A DNA stretch of 64,000 nt from Deinococcus depolymerans (GCF_039522025.1 NZ_BAAADB010000006.1:14863-78862); one strand, 5' to 3'; positions 44,056-55,654 are shown, numbered from the stretch's first letter. Notes: generated by a model from the letters alone, not told the origin. Translations and numbers: made by a program.

Positions 44056-44113
44056 ACAGGGGCGGCAGCCTCAGCGGGGCCAGATGTGCGCCCGCTGAGG
44101 CCACCGCCCCTGT
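44056..44113 (-). terminator. terminator after the radical SAM gene
   Basis: Long hairpin: ACAGGGGCGG pairs with CCGCCCCTGT and GCCTCAGCGGG with CCCGCTGAGGC, with a small internal CA/CA loop; 21 bp in all. It lies 22 bases past the stop at 44136. Confidence 0.8.
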
Positions 44114-44135
44114 TCCCTGCCCTGAATCTAACCGC

Positions 44136-45656
<1,521 letters not shown>

Positions 45657-45757
45657 AACACATCACCCCTTTTCGGGACTCCAGTGGCGGCCCCGCATCA
45701 AGCACAACAGCATAACAACCCCGCGCAGGGCCGGGTGTGAGTCAAGGCGGGATTGGC

Positions 45758-45776
45758 GGGGGCCGTGACTGCCCCC
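45758..45776 (-). terminator. terminator at the end of the riboflavin operon
   Basis: GGGGGC-CGTGACT-GCCCCC hairpin 13 bases beyond the ribH stop. Confidence 0.5.
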
Positions 45777-45788
45777 ACCCGCCCCCCC

Positions 45789-46253
45789 TTACCCGATCTG
45801 TTTCAGCAGGTTCACGGTCTCGATCATCGCCAGCACCGCCTCCGCGCCCTTGTTCCCGGCCTTGATCCCGGCGCGGTTCAGGGCCTGTTCGACCGTATCG
45901 GTCGTCAGCACGCCGAACGCCACCGGCACCCCGGTGTGCAGGCTGGTGTTCAGGATGCCGTTCGCCGCGCCGCCCGCCACGAAATCGTAGTGGTCGGTAT
46001 CGCCCTTGATGACGGCCCCCAGGCACACCACCGCGTCGTACTTCCCGCTTTCGGCAAGTCGGCGGGCGATCAGCGGCACCTCGTAACTGCCCGGCGCCAG
46101 GAAGTGATCCAGGTTCCCGGTCTTCCCGCCGTGCTGCACGAACGCCAGTTCCGCCCCCTCCACGAGGCGATCAACGATCAGGTGATTCCAGCGGGTACTG
46201 ACAACGGCGAACTTCAGGTCGGTGGCAAGCAGATGGGCTTCAATTCGGTTCAT
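45789..46253 (-). CDS. ribH: 6,7-dimethyl-8-ribityllumazine synthase
   Basis: 154 residues. Conserved blocks: FAVVSTRWNHLIVDRLVEGA, PGSYEVPLIARRLAESGKYDAVV split at the catalytic region, GAVIKGDTDHYDFV (catalytic His) and PVAFGVLTTDTVEQALNRAG. It condenses the ribityl-uracil with dihydroxybutanone phosphate from RibBA, and assembles as an icosahedral or pentameric shell. Last gene of the rib operon, 159 bases from ribBA. Confidence 0.95.
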   Translation of the reverse strand: MNRIEAHLLATDLKFAVVSTRWNHLIVDRLVEGAELAFVQHGGKTGNLDHFLAPGSYEVPLIARRLAESGKYDAVVCLGAVIKGDTDHYDFVAGGAANGILNTSLHTGVPVAFGVLTTDTVEQALNRAGIKAGNKGAEAVLAMIETVNLLKQIG

Positions 46254-46334
46254 GGTGGGTCTCCTTGGAAAGGGGATGAGGTGTGGGCTATGGGTGGTGA
46301 AGCTACGTGCAGACCCCTCCGCCCCTTCGGGGCA

Positions 46335-46412
46335 CCTCCCCTCAAGGGGAGGCAGGGCTGTGTCCTTGGCTCCCCTTGAGGGGAGCTGGCCGCGCAGCGG
46401 ACTGAGGGGTTC
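46335..46412. repeat. palindromic repeats between ribBA and ribH
   Basis: Two near-identical palindromes, CCTCCCCTCAAGGGGAGG (46335-46352) and GCTCCCCTTGAGGGGAGC (46369-46386), followed by CTGGCCGCGCAGCGGACTG. A third related palindrome occurs near 19640. They sit within the rib operon and may reduce expression of ribH or stabilise mRNA ends. Confidence 0.65.
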
Positions 46413-47614
<1,202 letters not shown>

Positions 47615-47618
<4 letters not shown>

Positions 47619-48262
47619 GCCGTCACCTCCTGCTCGGGCGTCCAGTCGCGCATCAGGATCAGTCGTTCCACGTATTTCGCCATCTGGTCGGCCTCCAGAT
47701 TCACCTGCGTGCCCGCCGCCCAGGTGTGCAGGGTGGTGACCTCCAGCGTGTGCGGCACGAGCCACAGCGTGAACTCGTCCGGGCGCAGGTCCGCGCGGCT
47801 GCCGGCGGGGCCACCGGCGTCCACGACGGTCAGGCTCACGCCGTCCACCGTGACGCTGCCCTTCGGCACGAGGTAACGGGCGAGGTGCGGCGCGGCGCGG
47901 ACGGTCATGGTGTACGCGCCGGGCCGGGCGTCCACGCGCAGGACCGTGCCCACGCCGTCCACGTGCCCGCTCACGACGTGGCCACCGAAGCGCGCCTGGG
48001 CGGTCATGGCACGCTCCAGGTTCACCTTCACGCCCTCCCGCCAGTGCGGCGCGGTCTTGGCGAGTGTCTCGCGGCTGAGGTCCACGGTGAAGCCCGCCGC
48101 GTCCCAGGTGGTCACGGTCAGGCAGGTGCCGTTCACGGCGATGCTCTCGCCCAGTTCCACGTCCGCCCACATGCGGGCGGGCTGGATGGTGACGGTCAGG
48201 TTCCCTTCGTTCTCGCTGGTGCGGGCAATGACGCCCACCTGTTCGATGATTCCAGTAAACAT
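47615..48262 (-). CDS. ribE: riboflavin synthase, alpha chain
   Basis: 215 residues with the two internal lumazine-binding repeats: [37 protein letters not shown] in the first or its linker, and the repeat [16 protein letters not shown] in the second half. It dismutates two lumazines to riboflavin. Ends with a four-base overlap with ribBA. Confidence 0.95.
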
Positions 48263-48362
48263 GCTTTGACCTCGTATTGGGTGGAAGCGGTGGTCACACG
48301 CCCCCCCACCCCAACCCTCCGCTGCGCGGCTCTGCGAGTCCCCCGCAGGAAGGGAGAAGAAG

Positions 48363-49466
48363 CTAGACGCGCGGGATGTCGTGCAGCAGACCGGTGATCA
48401 GGACGTCCGGGCCGAGGGTCTCGACCGTCACGTCCCGCAAGGCCTGCGCCTCGTGCATGGGGCGCGCGGGGCCAGTCAGGGGGCTCAGGCCCGCGCCGAG
48501 GAGGTTCGGGGACACGAACACCCTGACCTCGTCCACCAGTCCCTGCGCGAAGAAGGCACTCAGGAGGGTCGGGCCGCCCTCGAGCAGCACGCTGCCGATG
48601 CCCAGGCCCGCCAGTCCGCTCAGGGCGTCCGGCAGCGAGGAAGCGCGCTGCACGGTGATCCCGGCGGCCTCGTGCGCGGCCGCGTCGGCGTCCGGGGCGG
48701 TCACGAGCACCGCGCCGTCGCGCCACGCGCGGGCCTGCGGGTCGCTCGCCGCGCGGCGGTCGAACACCACGGGGCGCGGGTCACGCCCACCCGGCACGCC
48801 GCGCGTCGTGAGGGCCGGGTCGTCCAGCCCCAGCGTGCCGCTGCCGACCGCGATGGCGTCCAGTTCGTCACGCCAGCGCATGGTGCGCTCGCGGGCCTGC
48901 GGGCCGCTGACCGCGCCGTTGGCCTCGTTCAGCGCGGCCACCTTGCCGTCCAGGGTCATGGCGTACTTCGCCACCACCCACGGGCGACCCCGCACCACTG
49001 CGCTGCGGAAGCCCGCCTGCTGCCGCACGGCCCCGGCCTCCAGCACGCCCACCGTGACCTCGATCCCGGCGTCCCGCAGCCTCTGCACGCCGCGTCCCGC
49101 CACCAGCGGGTTGGGGTCCAGCGCCGCCACGACCACGCGCCGCACGCCCGCCGCGATCAGCGCGTCCGCGCAGGGCGGCGTGCGCCCGTGGTGGCTGCAC
49201 GGTTCCAGGGTCACGTAGGCGGTGGCGCCACGCGCCCGCTCGCCCGCGCCTTGCAGGGCGAACACCTCCGCGTGCGGCTCACCGGCCCTCGGGTGGAAGC
49301 CCCTCCCCACCAATTCATCGCCTTGCACGATCACGCAGCCCACGGGGGGATTCGGCGCGGTGCGGCCCAGTCCTCGGGCAGCCTCCGCCAGCGCAAGCGT
49401 CATGAACCGCCCGTCGACCGGCAGTGCCGCCGCCACCCCAGGGGGTGGAGCATTCACTTCATACAT
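48363..49466 (-). CDS. ribD: bifunctional pyrimidine deaminase/reductase
   Basis: 367 residues. N-terminal deaminase: GCVIVQGDELVGRGFHP, zinc ligands in PHAEVFAL and EPCSHHGRTPPCADAL. C-terminal reductase: WVVAKYAMTLDGKVA, AIAVGSGTLGLDDPALTTR and LLEGGPTLLSAFF. It performs the second and third steps of riboflavin synthesis. ATG 49466 (MYEVNAPPPG) lies 37 bases after the FMN riboswitch. ribE follows after 100 bases. Confidence 0.94.
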   Translation of the reverse strand: MYEVNAPPPGVAAALPVDGRFMTLALAEAARGLGRTAPNPPVGCVIVQGDELVGRGFHPRAGEPHAEVFALQGAGERARGATAYVTLEPCSHHGRTPPCADALIAAGVRRVVVAALDPNPLVAGRGVQRLRDAGIEVTVGVLEAGAVRQQAGFRSAVVRGRPWVVAKYAMTLDGKVAALNEANGAVSGPQARERTMRWRDELDAIAVGSGTLGLDDPALTTRGVPGGRDPRPVVFDRRAASDPQARAWRDGAVLVTAPDADAAAHEAAGITVQRASSLPDALSGLAGLGIGSVLLEGGPTLLSAFFAQGLVDEVRVFVSPNLLGAGLSPLTGPARPMHEAQALRDVTVETLGPDVLITGLLHDIPRV

Positions 49467-49502
49467 GGTCTGTCGCCGCCCGCCGGGGTGGCAGGCAGCG
49501 TT

Positions 49503-49779
49503 CCTCCTTCTCTCATCCGGACTGAATGGGCCACAGGCTCGGGGACGGCCCCTCGCCCTTCTTGATCCGCCTGAGCGTCTCTGCGCGCCATAACACCGTC
49601 GGCCCCGGAATCTCACCGGATCGGGCCTGCGCGTGGTGCAATTTGCGCGGGCTTCGCGGGCTGAGTCAGTTCGTGAACAGGCGAGCCTTCTGCTCGCTCC
49701 GCTCGGGTGCCGCGGGACGGCCCGCGCCACCTGAAGCGACATCACCGCCGGTAGGGAATTCCACCCCACCCCGAAGGAA
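49503..49779 (-). promoter_or_regulatory. FMN riboswitch (RFN element)
   Basis: On the minus strand: CTTCGGGGTGGGGTGGAATT, CCCTACCGGCGGTGAT, later CAGCCCGCGAAGCCCGCGC, GATCCGGTGAGATTCCGGGG, CCGACGGTGTTA, and finally CAGTCCGGATGAGAGAAGG. All conserved RFN blocks are present in order, but two variable arms are long, giving about 277 nt. It precedes ribD and should repress the operon when FMN is high. Confidence 0.93.
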
Positions 49780-49942
49780 GTCGGCCCACCCGGAAGCGGG
49801 CCACCCTGAACGTAGCACCCTCCCGCCCAGGACTGTGGGGGCGATCAGACACCCGCCGGGGGACAATCCGCCACGCGCGATGGCGTCTGCTGAACGCAGC
49901 AACGCCCCCTCTCCCCCTTTCCGCGCCGCTGGAGGCCACCCC

Positions 49943-50698
49943 ATGACAACGATTCTCGTGACCGGAGGCAGCGGCGTGCTGGGCCGCGCCCTGCTGCCTG
50001 CCCTGGAGGGCCGCGCGGACGTGCGCGTCCTGTCCCGCCACGCCGACCCCCGCCCCGCCTTCCGGCAGGGTGACCTGCAGACCGGCGCGGGCCTGGCGGA
50101 CGCGCTGCGCGGCGTGGACACCGTCATTCACGCCGCCAGCCAGCCGTCGCGGCCCCAGGCGGACATCGAGATGACCGGCGTGCTCCTCGCGGCAGCGCGG
50201 GAGGCGGGCGTGCGGCACGTCGTGTACGTCAGCATCGTGGGCTGCGACCGGGTGCGGGCCTTCCCGTACTACCGCGCCAAGACCCAGGCCGAAGCGCTGG
50301 TCGCGGCGGGCGGCGTGCCGTTCACGGTGGTGCGCGCTGCGCAGTTCCACGAGTTCGTGGCGTTCCTGCTGTCCCGCCTGACCCGCGCGCCGCTGCTGCC
50401 CCTGCCGGGCCTGCCCCTCCAGCCGGTGGACGTCCACGCCGCCGCCGCGCAGATCGCTCAGGTCGCGCTGGAAGCCCCGCAGGGCCGCGCCCCGGACATC
50501 GTCGGTCCGCAGGTCATCCCCCTGCCGGAACTGGCCCGCACTTGGGCCGACGCGACCGGTGCACGCACCCGCCTCGTGCCTATCCCGGCCGCGCGGCGCT
50601 TCACGCCCCTGACCCGCCCGGACCTGAGCGGCGTGGGCCGCACCTGGGCGCAGTGGCTCGCGCAGGAGGCCACGCGCCCCAACCCCTACGCGGGCTGA
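49943..50698 (+). CDS. NAD(P)-binding (NmrA-like) protein
   Basis: 251 residues, atypical SDR: TTILVTGGSGVLGRALLPAL at the start, VIHAASQPSRPQ, VYVSIVGCDRV and YYRAKTQAEALV. The Tyr-x3-Lys is present in YYRAK. Similar to UDP-glucose-epimerase-type or quinone-reductase-like NmrA proteins. CTGGAGG precedes ATG 49943. Its 3' end overlaps the convergent gene by 13 bases. Confidence 0.8.
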   Translation: MTTILVTGGSGVLGRALLPALEGRADVRVLSRHADPRPAFRQGDLQTGAGLADALRGVDTVIHAASQPSRPQADIEMTGVLLAAAREAGVRHVVYVSIVGCDRVRAFPYYRAKTQAEALVAAGGVPFTVVRAAQFHEFVAFLLSRLTRAPLLPLPGLPLQPVDVHAAAAQIAQVALEAPQGRAPDIVGPQVIPLPELARTWADATGARTRLVPIPAARRFTPLTRPDLSGVGRTWAQWLAQEATRPNPYAG

Positions 50699-51531
50699 GC
50701 CGGGCGGGGCGGCTGGTCGGCGTTCAGGTCCGCCAGTTCCGCCTCCTGCCCCCCGCGCCAGATGAACACGCGTCCGGCGCGGGCGATCAACAGCCGCCCC
50801 CGACGGTCGAGGTCGGCCCAGGTCGCACCCTCCAGATCGGGCGACGGTCCTTCCGCCAGCCAGCGGTACCGGACGAAGCGGTGATACCGCTGATCGCTGA
50901 TGAAATTCAGTTCCAGTGACTTCTTACGCAGGGTGAACGGGTCCGCTTCACCCATGCCGATCCAGCGTCTCGGCTGATGAGCGACGTGCCAACCCGTCCG
51001 TTTCAATACGACGCGGAAGGTATCCACCCGCAACGTGCCCGTAGGATGCAGGACCTCAAAACCCGGCGGGCGAATCAGTTGCTGTTTCGTCAGGTCGGTG
51101 TGGTTGACCTGAATCGTCCGTGAGTCCCGGAACGCGCCGCCACCGCTCCAGCCGTCCGAGGCGTTCCACAGTCCGATGGCGTGAACCTGCGGCGGTTTCG
51201 ACAGAGCCGTCCAGTCCCACATTCTGACGCCGTAGCGTTCCATTGCCAGCGCCTGCTGCCGTTTTGACTCGTTCTGCGCGTGGTACAGCAGGTGCTCGCC
51301 GTCGGGAGAGAGGTCGCTCATCCACTCGTACAGCCGCCCGTGGAACCACGATCCGGGCGAGAGGGTGTCGGTGGCGGTGTCCCACAGGTACACGCGCGTC
51401 CAGCGTGAGGGGCCGCGCCGGAACAGCACCACGCGGTCGGCCTCGCTGGCGAGCAGGCCCCAGATGCGCGCCGGGGCGGGTGGGGTGCTGGCTGGGCCCT
51501 TCACGTGGCTGCGCTGCGGGTGGACCTTCAT
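50686..51531 (-). CDS. hypothetical protein, beta-propeller-like repeats
   Basis: 281 residues, no signal peptide. Several W/D-rich strands (RVYLWDTATDTLSPGS, WMSDLSPDGEHLLYHAQ, VRMWDWTALS, RVFIWRGGQEAELADL) resemble TolB/WD40 propeller blades, but the pattern is loose. Function unknown. The start overlaps the sirtuin stop (ATGA), so it is translated from the same mRNA as cobB. Confidence 0.6.
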   Translation of the reverse strand: MKVHPQRSHVKGPASTPPAPARIWGLLASEADRVVLFRRGPSRWTRVYLWDTATDTLSPGSWFHGRLYEWMSDLSPDGEHLLYHAQNESKRQQALAMERYGVRMWDWTALSKPPQVHAIGLWNASDGWSGGGAFRDSRTIQVNHTDLTKQQLIRPPGFEVLHPTGTLRVDTFRVVLKRTGWHVAHQPRRWIGMGEADPFTLRKKSLELNFISDQRYHRFVRYRWLAEGPSPDLEGATWADLDRRGRLLIARAGRVFIWRGGQEAELADLNADQPPRPAQPA

Positions 51532-52262
51532 TCGAGTAGCGCTGCGAGTCCGCGTGACGCGACGTCCCGGATGGTGTAGGTCATCTGGTGCGAGATCTCA
51601 GTGTCGGTGGGGTTGATCTCGATGGCGATCCCGCCGCGCCGGAGGGTCTCGGCGGCCAGTCCGGCGGCGGGGTACACGGCGCCGCTCGTGCCGATGACCA
51701 GCGCGACCTGCGCGGCGGCGAAGGCGTCCTGCGCGGCCTCTAGGGCCTCCTCGGGAAGGTACTCGCCGAACCAGACGACGTTGGGCCGCATGCGGTTCCC
51801 GAGCGGGGAGGTGGGCGGCGTGACCAGTTCAGCGGGCGCGGCGAGGGGGAACGTCTGCCCCGTCACCTCGTCCCGGCCGCTGAGGAGGTTGCCGTGCAGT
51901 TCCACGACCCGCCCGCCGTGCGTGCCGCTGCCCGCGCGGTGGTGCAGGCCGTCCACGTTCTGCGTGGCGAGGAAGAACCCCGGCCCCTTCTGCGCTTCCA
52001 GTCGTGCCAGCAGGTCGTGCGCGCCGTTGGGCTGCGCGGCGAGCACGTCGCGGTAGCGGCCCGCGTACCACTCCCACACCATCTCGGGGTCGCGGCGGTA
52101 GGCGGGCGGACTGGCGAGGTCCTGAGGTTTGAAGCGCGCCCAGTGCCCGGTCTGCGCGTCCCGGAAGGTGGGAATGCCGCTCTCGGCACTGACGCCCGCG
52201 CCGGTCAGCACGGCGACGCGAGAGGCGGCTTGCAGGGCGGCGCGGGCAGCAGCGAGATCCAT
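51528..52262 (-). CDS. cobB: NAD-dependent protein deacylase, sirtuin
   Basis: 244 residues, Sir2 family. NAD site VLTGAGVSAESGIPTFRD, then ATQNVDGLHHRAGS (N-x-D and catalytic His), HGN, NVVWFGEYLP and GTSGAVYPAAGL. The zinc-binding Cys pairs usual in sirtuins are not visible between GNLLSGRDEVT and PLAAPAEL, as in some CobB-like class II/III members that lack zinc. Removes acyl groups from lysines. ATG 52262 is six bases after TACGCT. Confidence 0.88.
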   Translation of the reverse strand: MDLAAARAALQAASRVAVLTGAGVSAESGIPTFRDAQTGHWARFKPQDLASPPAYRRDPEMVWEWYAGRYRDVLAAQPNGAHDLLARLEAQKGPGFFLATQNVDGLHHRAGSGTHGGRVVELHGNLLSGRDEVTGQTFPLAAPAELVTPPTSPLGNRMRPNVVWFGEYLPEEALEAAQDAFAAAQVALVIGTSGAVYPAAGLAAETLRRGGIAIEINPTDTEISHQMTYTIRDVASRGLAALLE

Positions 52263-52327
52263 GCCTGCAGCGTAGCCCGGCGCCGGACAGGTCCGCTGCC
52301 TCAACGCCGGCAGGGGTCAGAGTGGTT

Positions 52328-52358
52328 CAGGGTTCCCCGGTGGTGCCAGGGAACCCTG
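52328..52358. terminator. hairpin downstream of the coiled-coil protein gene
   Basis: CAGGGTTCC / GGAACCCTG, 9-bp perfect stem with a 13-base loop, in the gap between cobB and the gene at 52655. Confidence 0.55.
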
Positions 52359-52654
52359 AGGTGGTGGGGCTGACCGTTCAGCCTGGGGGCCGCGCGCCGG
52401 AGTGACCGGGTCCGTGGGTGCCCTGCGTCCAGGATTTGATCGAGCCTTGCAAGCTTGAGCGCTGAGCGTTCATGGAAAGAGGGTTGAGAGGCGTGAAGGC
52501 TGTCACCTGAGGCGTCAACTTTGAGTGTTCAGCGGCCCCCCTGTGGGGGGTTGGTGCAGAAGACATCCAGTTTCCGGAAGTCAGGGAGTTGACCACATGA
52601 CCCTGTGGTCGGGGCGGTCACGTCGCGCGCCGTTCGAACGGCCAGCCCCGCGCC
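52359..52654. other. noncoding gap
   Basis: About 300 bases. A 72-codon minus-strand frame (52378-52596) has no ribosome site and odd composition, and I do not call it. A small GGCCCCCC/GGGGGG hairpin is near 52532-52549. Nothing else recognised. Confidence 0.4.
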
Positions 52655-53281
52655 TCACGGCACGTCGATCACCGTCAGGGCGTTGCTGACGCTCAGGGCC
52701 TGATCCACCTCCGCGAGGAACGCCTCCACCTGATCCGACAGGCGGTCCATGTCCGCCTGCGCGTCGAGCGGGTCGAGGAGCCGCGCGGCGTTGCGGTCCA
52801 TGAAGGAGCGGTGCAGCGCCTCGTACTCCGCGCCGCGTGAGCCTTCCTTGCCCAGCAGCGCCTGCGCCTGCTGATCGAGGCGTTCCCCGGCCCGTTCGTT
52901 GTGCAGTTCGACCTCCCGCTGCACGCGGGCGAGGTCGCTGCGCAGCCGCGCGATCAGCCGCTGCTCGAAGGCCACGCTGGCCTTGCGTTCGATTGCGGCG
53001 GCGACCGTGTACGTCTGCCCGGCGATGTCCACGGTGGTGCGGGCGTTGCTGGCGACCACGGCCGCCTTGATCGCCGAGCGGCGGCGCAGCAGGTCCGTGA
53101 CGCTCTGCCGGCGCGCCCGGACGCGGTCGTTGAATTCGGCGGCGCTGCGGGCGTCGCGGGGCGGCTCCGCGCCGACCGTGAAGGTCACGAAGGTCGTCTC
53201 GTCGATCAGTTTGTTGGCGCGTTTCTCCAGCAGTTTGAGTTCGCTCAGGGCCTTGGTGATGGTCATTCGTTCACTGGACAC
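52655..53281 (-). CDS. uncharacterised helical (coiled-coil) protein
   Basis: 208 residues, GTG start at 53281 chosen because CCGGAGGTG lies nine bases upstream; ATG 53266 is an alternative. Mostly charged helices: KALSELKLLEKRANKLI at the N-terminus, DRVRARRQSVTDLLRRRSA, a short beta part (TTVDIAGQTYTVAAAI), then LRSDLARVQREVELHNERAG and a last helix. The pattern recalls small proteins of phage or contractile-structure neighbourhoods, but I cannot name the family. Soluble, no cysteine. Confidence 0.65.
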   Translation of the reverse strand: MSSERMTITKALSELKLLEKRANKLIDETTFVTFTVGAEPPRDARSAAEFNDRVRARRQSVTDLLRRRSAIKAAVVASNARTTVDIAGQTYTVAAAIERKASVAFEQRLIARLRSDLARVQREVELHNERAGERLDQQAQALLGKEGSRGAEYEALHRSFMDRNAARLLDPLDAQADMDRLSDQVEAFLAEVDQALSVSNALTVIDVP

Positions 53282-53401
53282 AGGAACACCTCCGGATCGG
53301 GGCCGGGTGGGCTGAACAGGTGGACGGAGGACGGAAACGCAGTCTCGACAGCGGCGGGAAGGCGAGGAGTCGTGCTGGGCTGCCTGTACTATTCGGGCTG
53401 A

Positions 53402-53429
53402 AAATAAAAAACCCGCCTTCTTCGGCGGT
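53402..53429 (-). terminator. intrinsic terminator after kptA
   Basis: On the minus strand CCGCC-GAAGAA-GGCGG is followed by GTTTTTTATTTT, the only hairpin with a strong T-run in the window. Confidence 0.85.
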
Positions 53430-53531
53430 GATAGAAACAGGATACCCCGGTATTCAGGTTGCGTCAACCCCTGGCGCGCGGCCCGGTTTCTGCCGTCCAG
53501 CACACCAATCACTGAACGGTATTTTCAGGAC

Positions 53532-54047
53532 CTATGCACCGTCTATGTACGCGGGTGGCACCATGTCCGCCAGCCACACGCCGTTCTCGCTGACGGAGAA
53601 CCCGTGTCCGGCGGCGTGCATCTCCCCTGCCCGGACGGTGAGGACGACAGGGACGCCGCGCCGCGCACCGACACGCCGGGCAGTATCGGGGTCGGGCGAG
53701 AGGTGGACGTGATGGCGGTCCATGGGCCGCAGTCCCCCCTCGCGGATGGCGGAGAGGGCACCCGCGTGCGTGCCGTGATACAGCCGCGCGGGTGGGATGG
53801 CGGGTTCGAGTTGCAGGTCGACGGGAACGCTGTGTCCCTGGTTGGCGCGGATGTGGTCGCCGCGCAGACTGAAGCGTTGCTTATCGCTGCCCGCGACCAC
53901 AGCCTCGACCTGTGCGCGGGTGACGTTCAGGTGCAGCAGCAGCGGCGCGAGCGGCACCCAGCCGCCGGGCGCGAGGGTCAGGCCCGCCTCGTGTGGGGCG
54001 TGACGCAGCAGGTACGAGAGGCGTCTGGAGAGGGCGTGGTCGGTCAT
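53532..54047 (-). CDS. kptA: RNA 2'-phosphotransferase (Tpt1/KptA family)
   Basis: 171 residues. Conserved blocks of Tpt1: LSRRLSYLLRHAP (Arg and His), GDHIRANQGHS, RLYHGTH and RHHVHLSPD; the Arg-His-Arg-Arg active-site set appears complete. The family removes a 2'-phosphate from RNA using NAD+, forming ADP-ribose 1'',2''-cyclic phosphate; some members ADP-ribosylate 5'-phosphate ends. Bacteria lack the tRNA splicing that makes the classic substrate, so the natural role is unknown. ATG 54047 is in the usual place. Confidence 0.92.
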   Translation of the reverse strand: MTDHALSRRLSYLLRHAPHEAGLTLAPGGWVPLAPLLLHLNVTRAQVEAVVAGSDKQRFSLRGDHIRANQGHSVPVDLQLEPAIPPARLYHGTHAGALSAIREGGLRPMDRHHVHLSPDPDTARRVGARRGVPVVLTVRAGEMHAAGHGFSVSENGVWLADMVPPAYIDGA

Positions 54048-54133
54048 GCGCCCAGTCTGCGCGGGGCGGGGCGGGTGGGGGATCGGCCAGGTGGCGCAGG
54101 CCATCCGGACGGGCGCGCGGTACGCTGCGGGTC

Positions 54134-55636
54134 ATGACACAGCATGAGACGTGGGCAGCGCTGCGGGCGCACTGGCAGGAGCTGGCGGACCTGGGTGGAA
54201 TTGGGGCGCTGCTGGGGTGGGATCAGAGTACGTACCTGCCGCGTGGGGGGTCGGCGGGGCGGGCGCGGCAGCAGGCGCTGCTGTCGGGGCTACGGCACGC
54301 GCGGGCGACGGATGCGGGGTACGGGCGGTTGCTGGACGCGGCGGGCGCGCTGGATCTGGGCCCCACGGAGGCGCGGATGCTGGCGGTGGCGCGTCGGGAC
54401 TTCGAGCGGGCGACGCGCCTTCCGGCGGCGTTCGTGCGGGCGTCGGCGCAGCATGCCGGGGAGAGTTACGCGGCGTGGGTGGAGGCGCGGCCCGCGAACG
54501 ACTGGGCGCGGATGGTGCCGCTGCTGGAGCGGACGCTGGACCTGAGTGTGCAGCGGGCCGCCTACTTCCCGGAGTTCTCGGACCCGATGGATTTCTTCGT
54601 GGACGCCTCGGACGAGGGCATGACGGCCGCGCAGGTGGACGCGGTGTTCGCGGAGTTGCGCGCGGCGCTGGTGCCGCTGGTGGACGCGGTCGCGGCGGCC
54701 CCGGCACCCCGGATGGACTTCCTGGCGCGTGAGTACCCGATTGCCACGCAGTTGCGGCTGGGTGAGGAGGTCGGGGCGCTGTACGGGTACGATTTCACGC
54801 GGGGGCGGCAGGACCTGACGGCGCATCCGTTCATGACGCGGCTGGGCGCGCGGGACGTGCGGATCACGACGCGGGCGCAACTGGCGGACCCCACGGACGC
54901 GCTGTACTCCACGCTGCACGAGGTCGGGCACGCGCTGTACGAGCAGGGCGTGGCGGAGGACCTGCTGGACACGCCGCTGGGCGGAGGGGTGAGTGCCGGG
55001 GTGCACGAGAGTCAGTCGCGGCTGTGGGAGAACCTGGTGGGCCGCTCGCGGGCGTTCTGGGCGGGGCAGTTCGGGCGCTTTCGGGACGCCTTCCCCGAGC
55101 AACTGGCCGACGTGACCGAGGAGGAGATGTTCCGCGCGGTGAACGTGGTGCGCCGCAGCCTGATCCGCACGGACGCCGACGAGCTGACGTACAACCTGCA
55201 CGTGATCACCCGCTACGAGCTGGAGCGGCAGCTGCTGGGCGGCACGCTGGCGGTCTCTGATCTGGCGGACGCGTGGCACGCGGCGTACGAGACGAACCTG
55301 GGCCTGCGTGCCCCGAGTCACGTGGACGGCGTGTTGCAGGACGTGCACTGGTTCAGCGGCGGGATCGGCGGGGTGTTCCAGGGGTACACGCTGGGGAACG
55401 TGCTGAGCGCGCAGTTCTACGCGGCGGCGCAGGCGGCGAACCCGGACCTGGACGCGGACATCGCGCGGGGCGAGTTCAGCCGGCTGCACGGCTGGCTGCG
55501 TGAACACGTGTACGCGCCGGGCCGGACGTTCACGCCGAACGAACTGGTGGAACGCGCGACCGGGCAGGGCATGACGGCCGCGCCGTACCTCGCGTACCTG
55601 CGCGGGAAGTACGCAGGGCTGTACGGCCTGAGCTGA
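54134..55636 (+). CDS. M32 family carboxypeptidase
   Basis: 500 residues, Thermus aquaticus-type zinc carboxypeptidase. Zinc motif TLHEVGHALYEQG (HExxH) at about 255-267, third ligand in GVHESQSRLWENLVG (HES-x-E), then VVRRSLIRTDADELTYNLH and the C-terminal RGEFSRLHGWLREHVYAPG. It cleaves C-terminal residues, in the cytoplasm. ATG 54134 is seven bases after TACGCT (leaderless). Divergent from kptA. Confidence 0.94.
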   Translation: MTQHETWAALRAHWQELADLGGIGALLGWDQSTYLPRGGSAGRARQQALLSGLRHARATDAGYGRLLDAAGALDLGPTEARMLAVARRDFERATRLPAAFVRASAQHAGESYAAWVEARPANDWARMVPLLERTLDLSVQRAAYFPEFSDPMDFFVDASDEGMTAAQVDAVFAELRAALVPLVDAVAAAPAPRMDFLAREYPIATQLRLGEEVGALYGYDFTRGRQDLTAHPFMTRLGARDVRITTRAQLADPTDALYSTLHEVGHALYEQGVAEDLLDTPLGGGVSAGVHESQSRLWENLVGRSRAFWAGQFGRFRDAFPEQLADVTEEEMFRAVNVVRRSLIRTDADELTYNLHVITRYELERQLLGGTLAVSDLADAWHAAYETNLGLRAPSHVDGVLQDVHWFSGGIGGVFQGYTLGNVLSAQFYAAAQAANPDLDADIARGEFSRLHGWLREHVYAPGRTFTPNELVERATGQGMTAAPYLAYLRGKYAGLYGLS

Positions 55637-55654
55637 ACACCGCAAGAAAAAAAC

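Noticed and set aside
52378..52596. 72-codon minus-strand frame
   Set aside because: No ribosome site or leaderless box, low-complexity composition and no recognisable motif.
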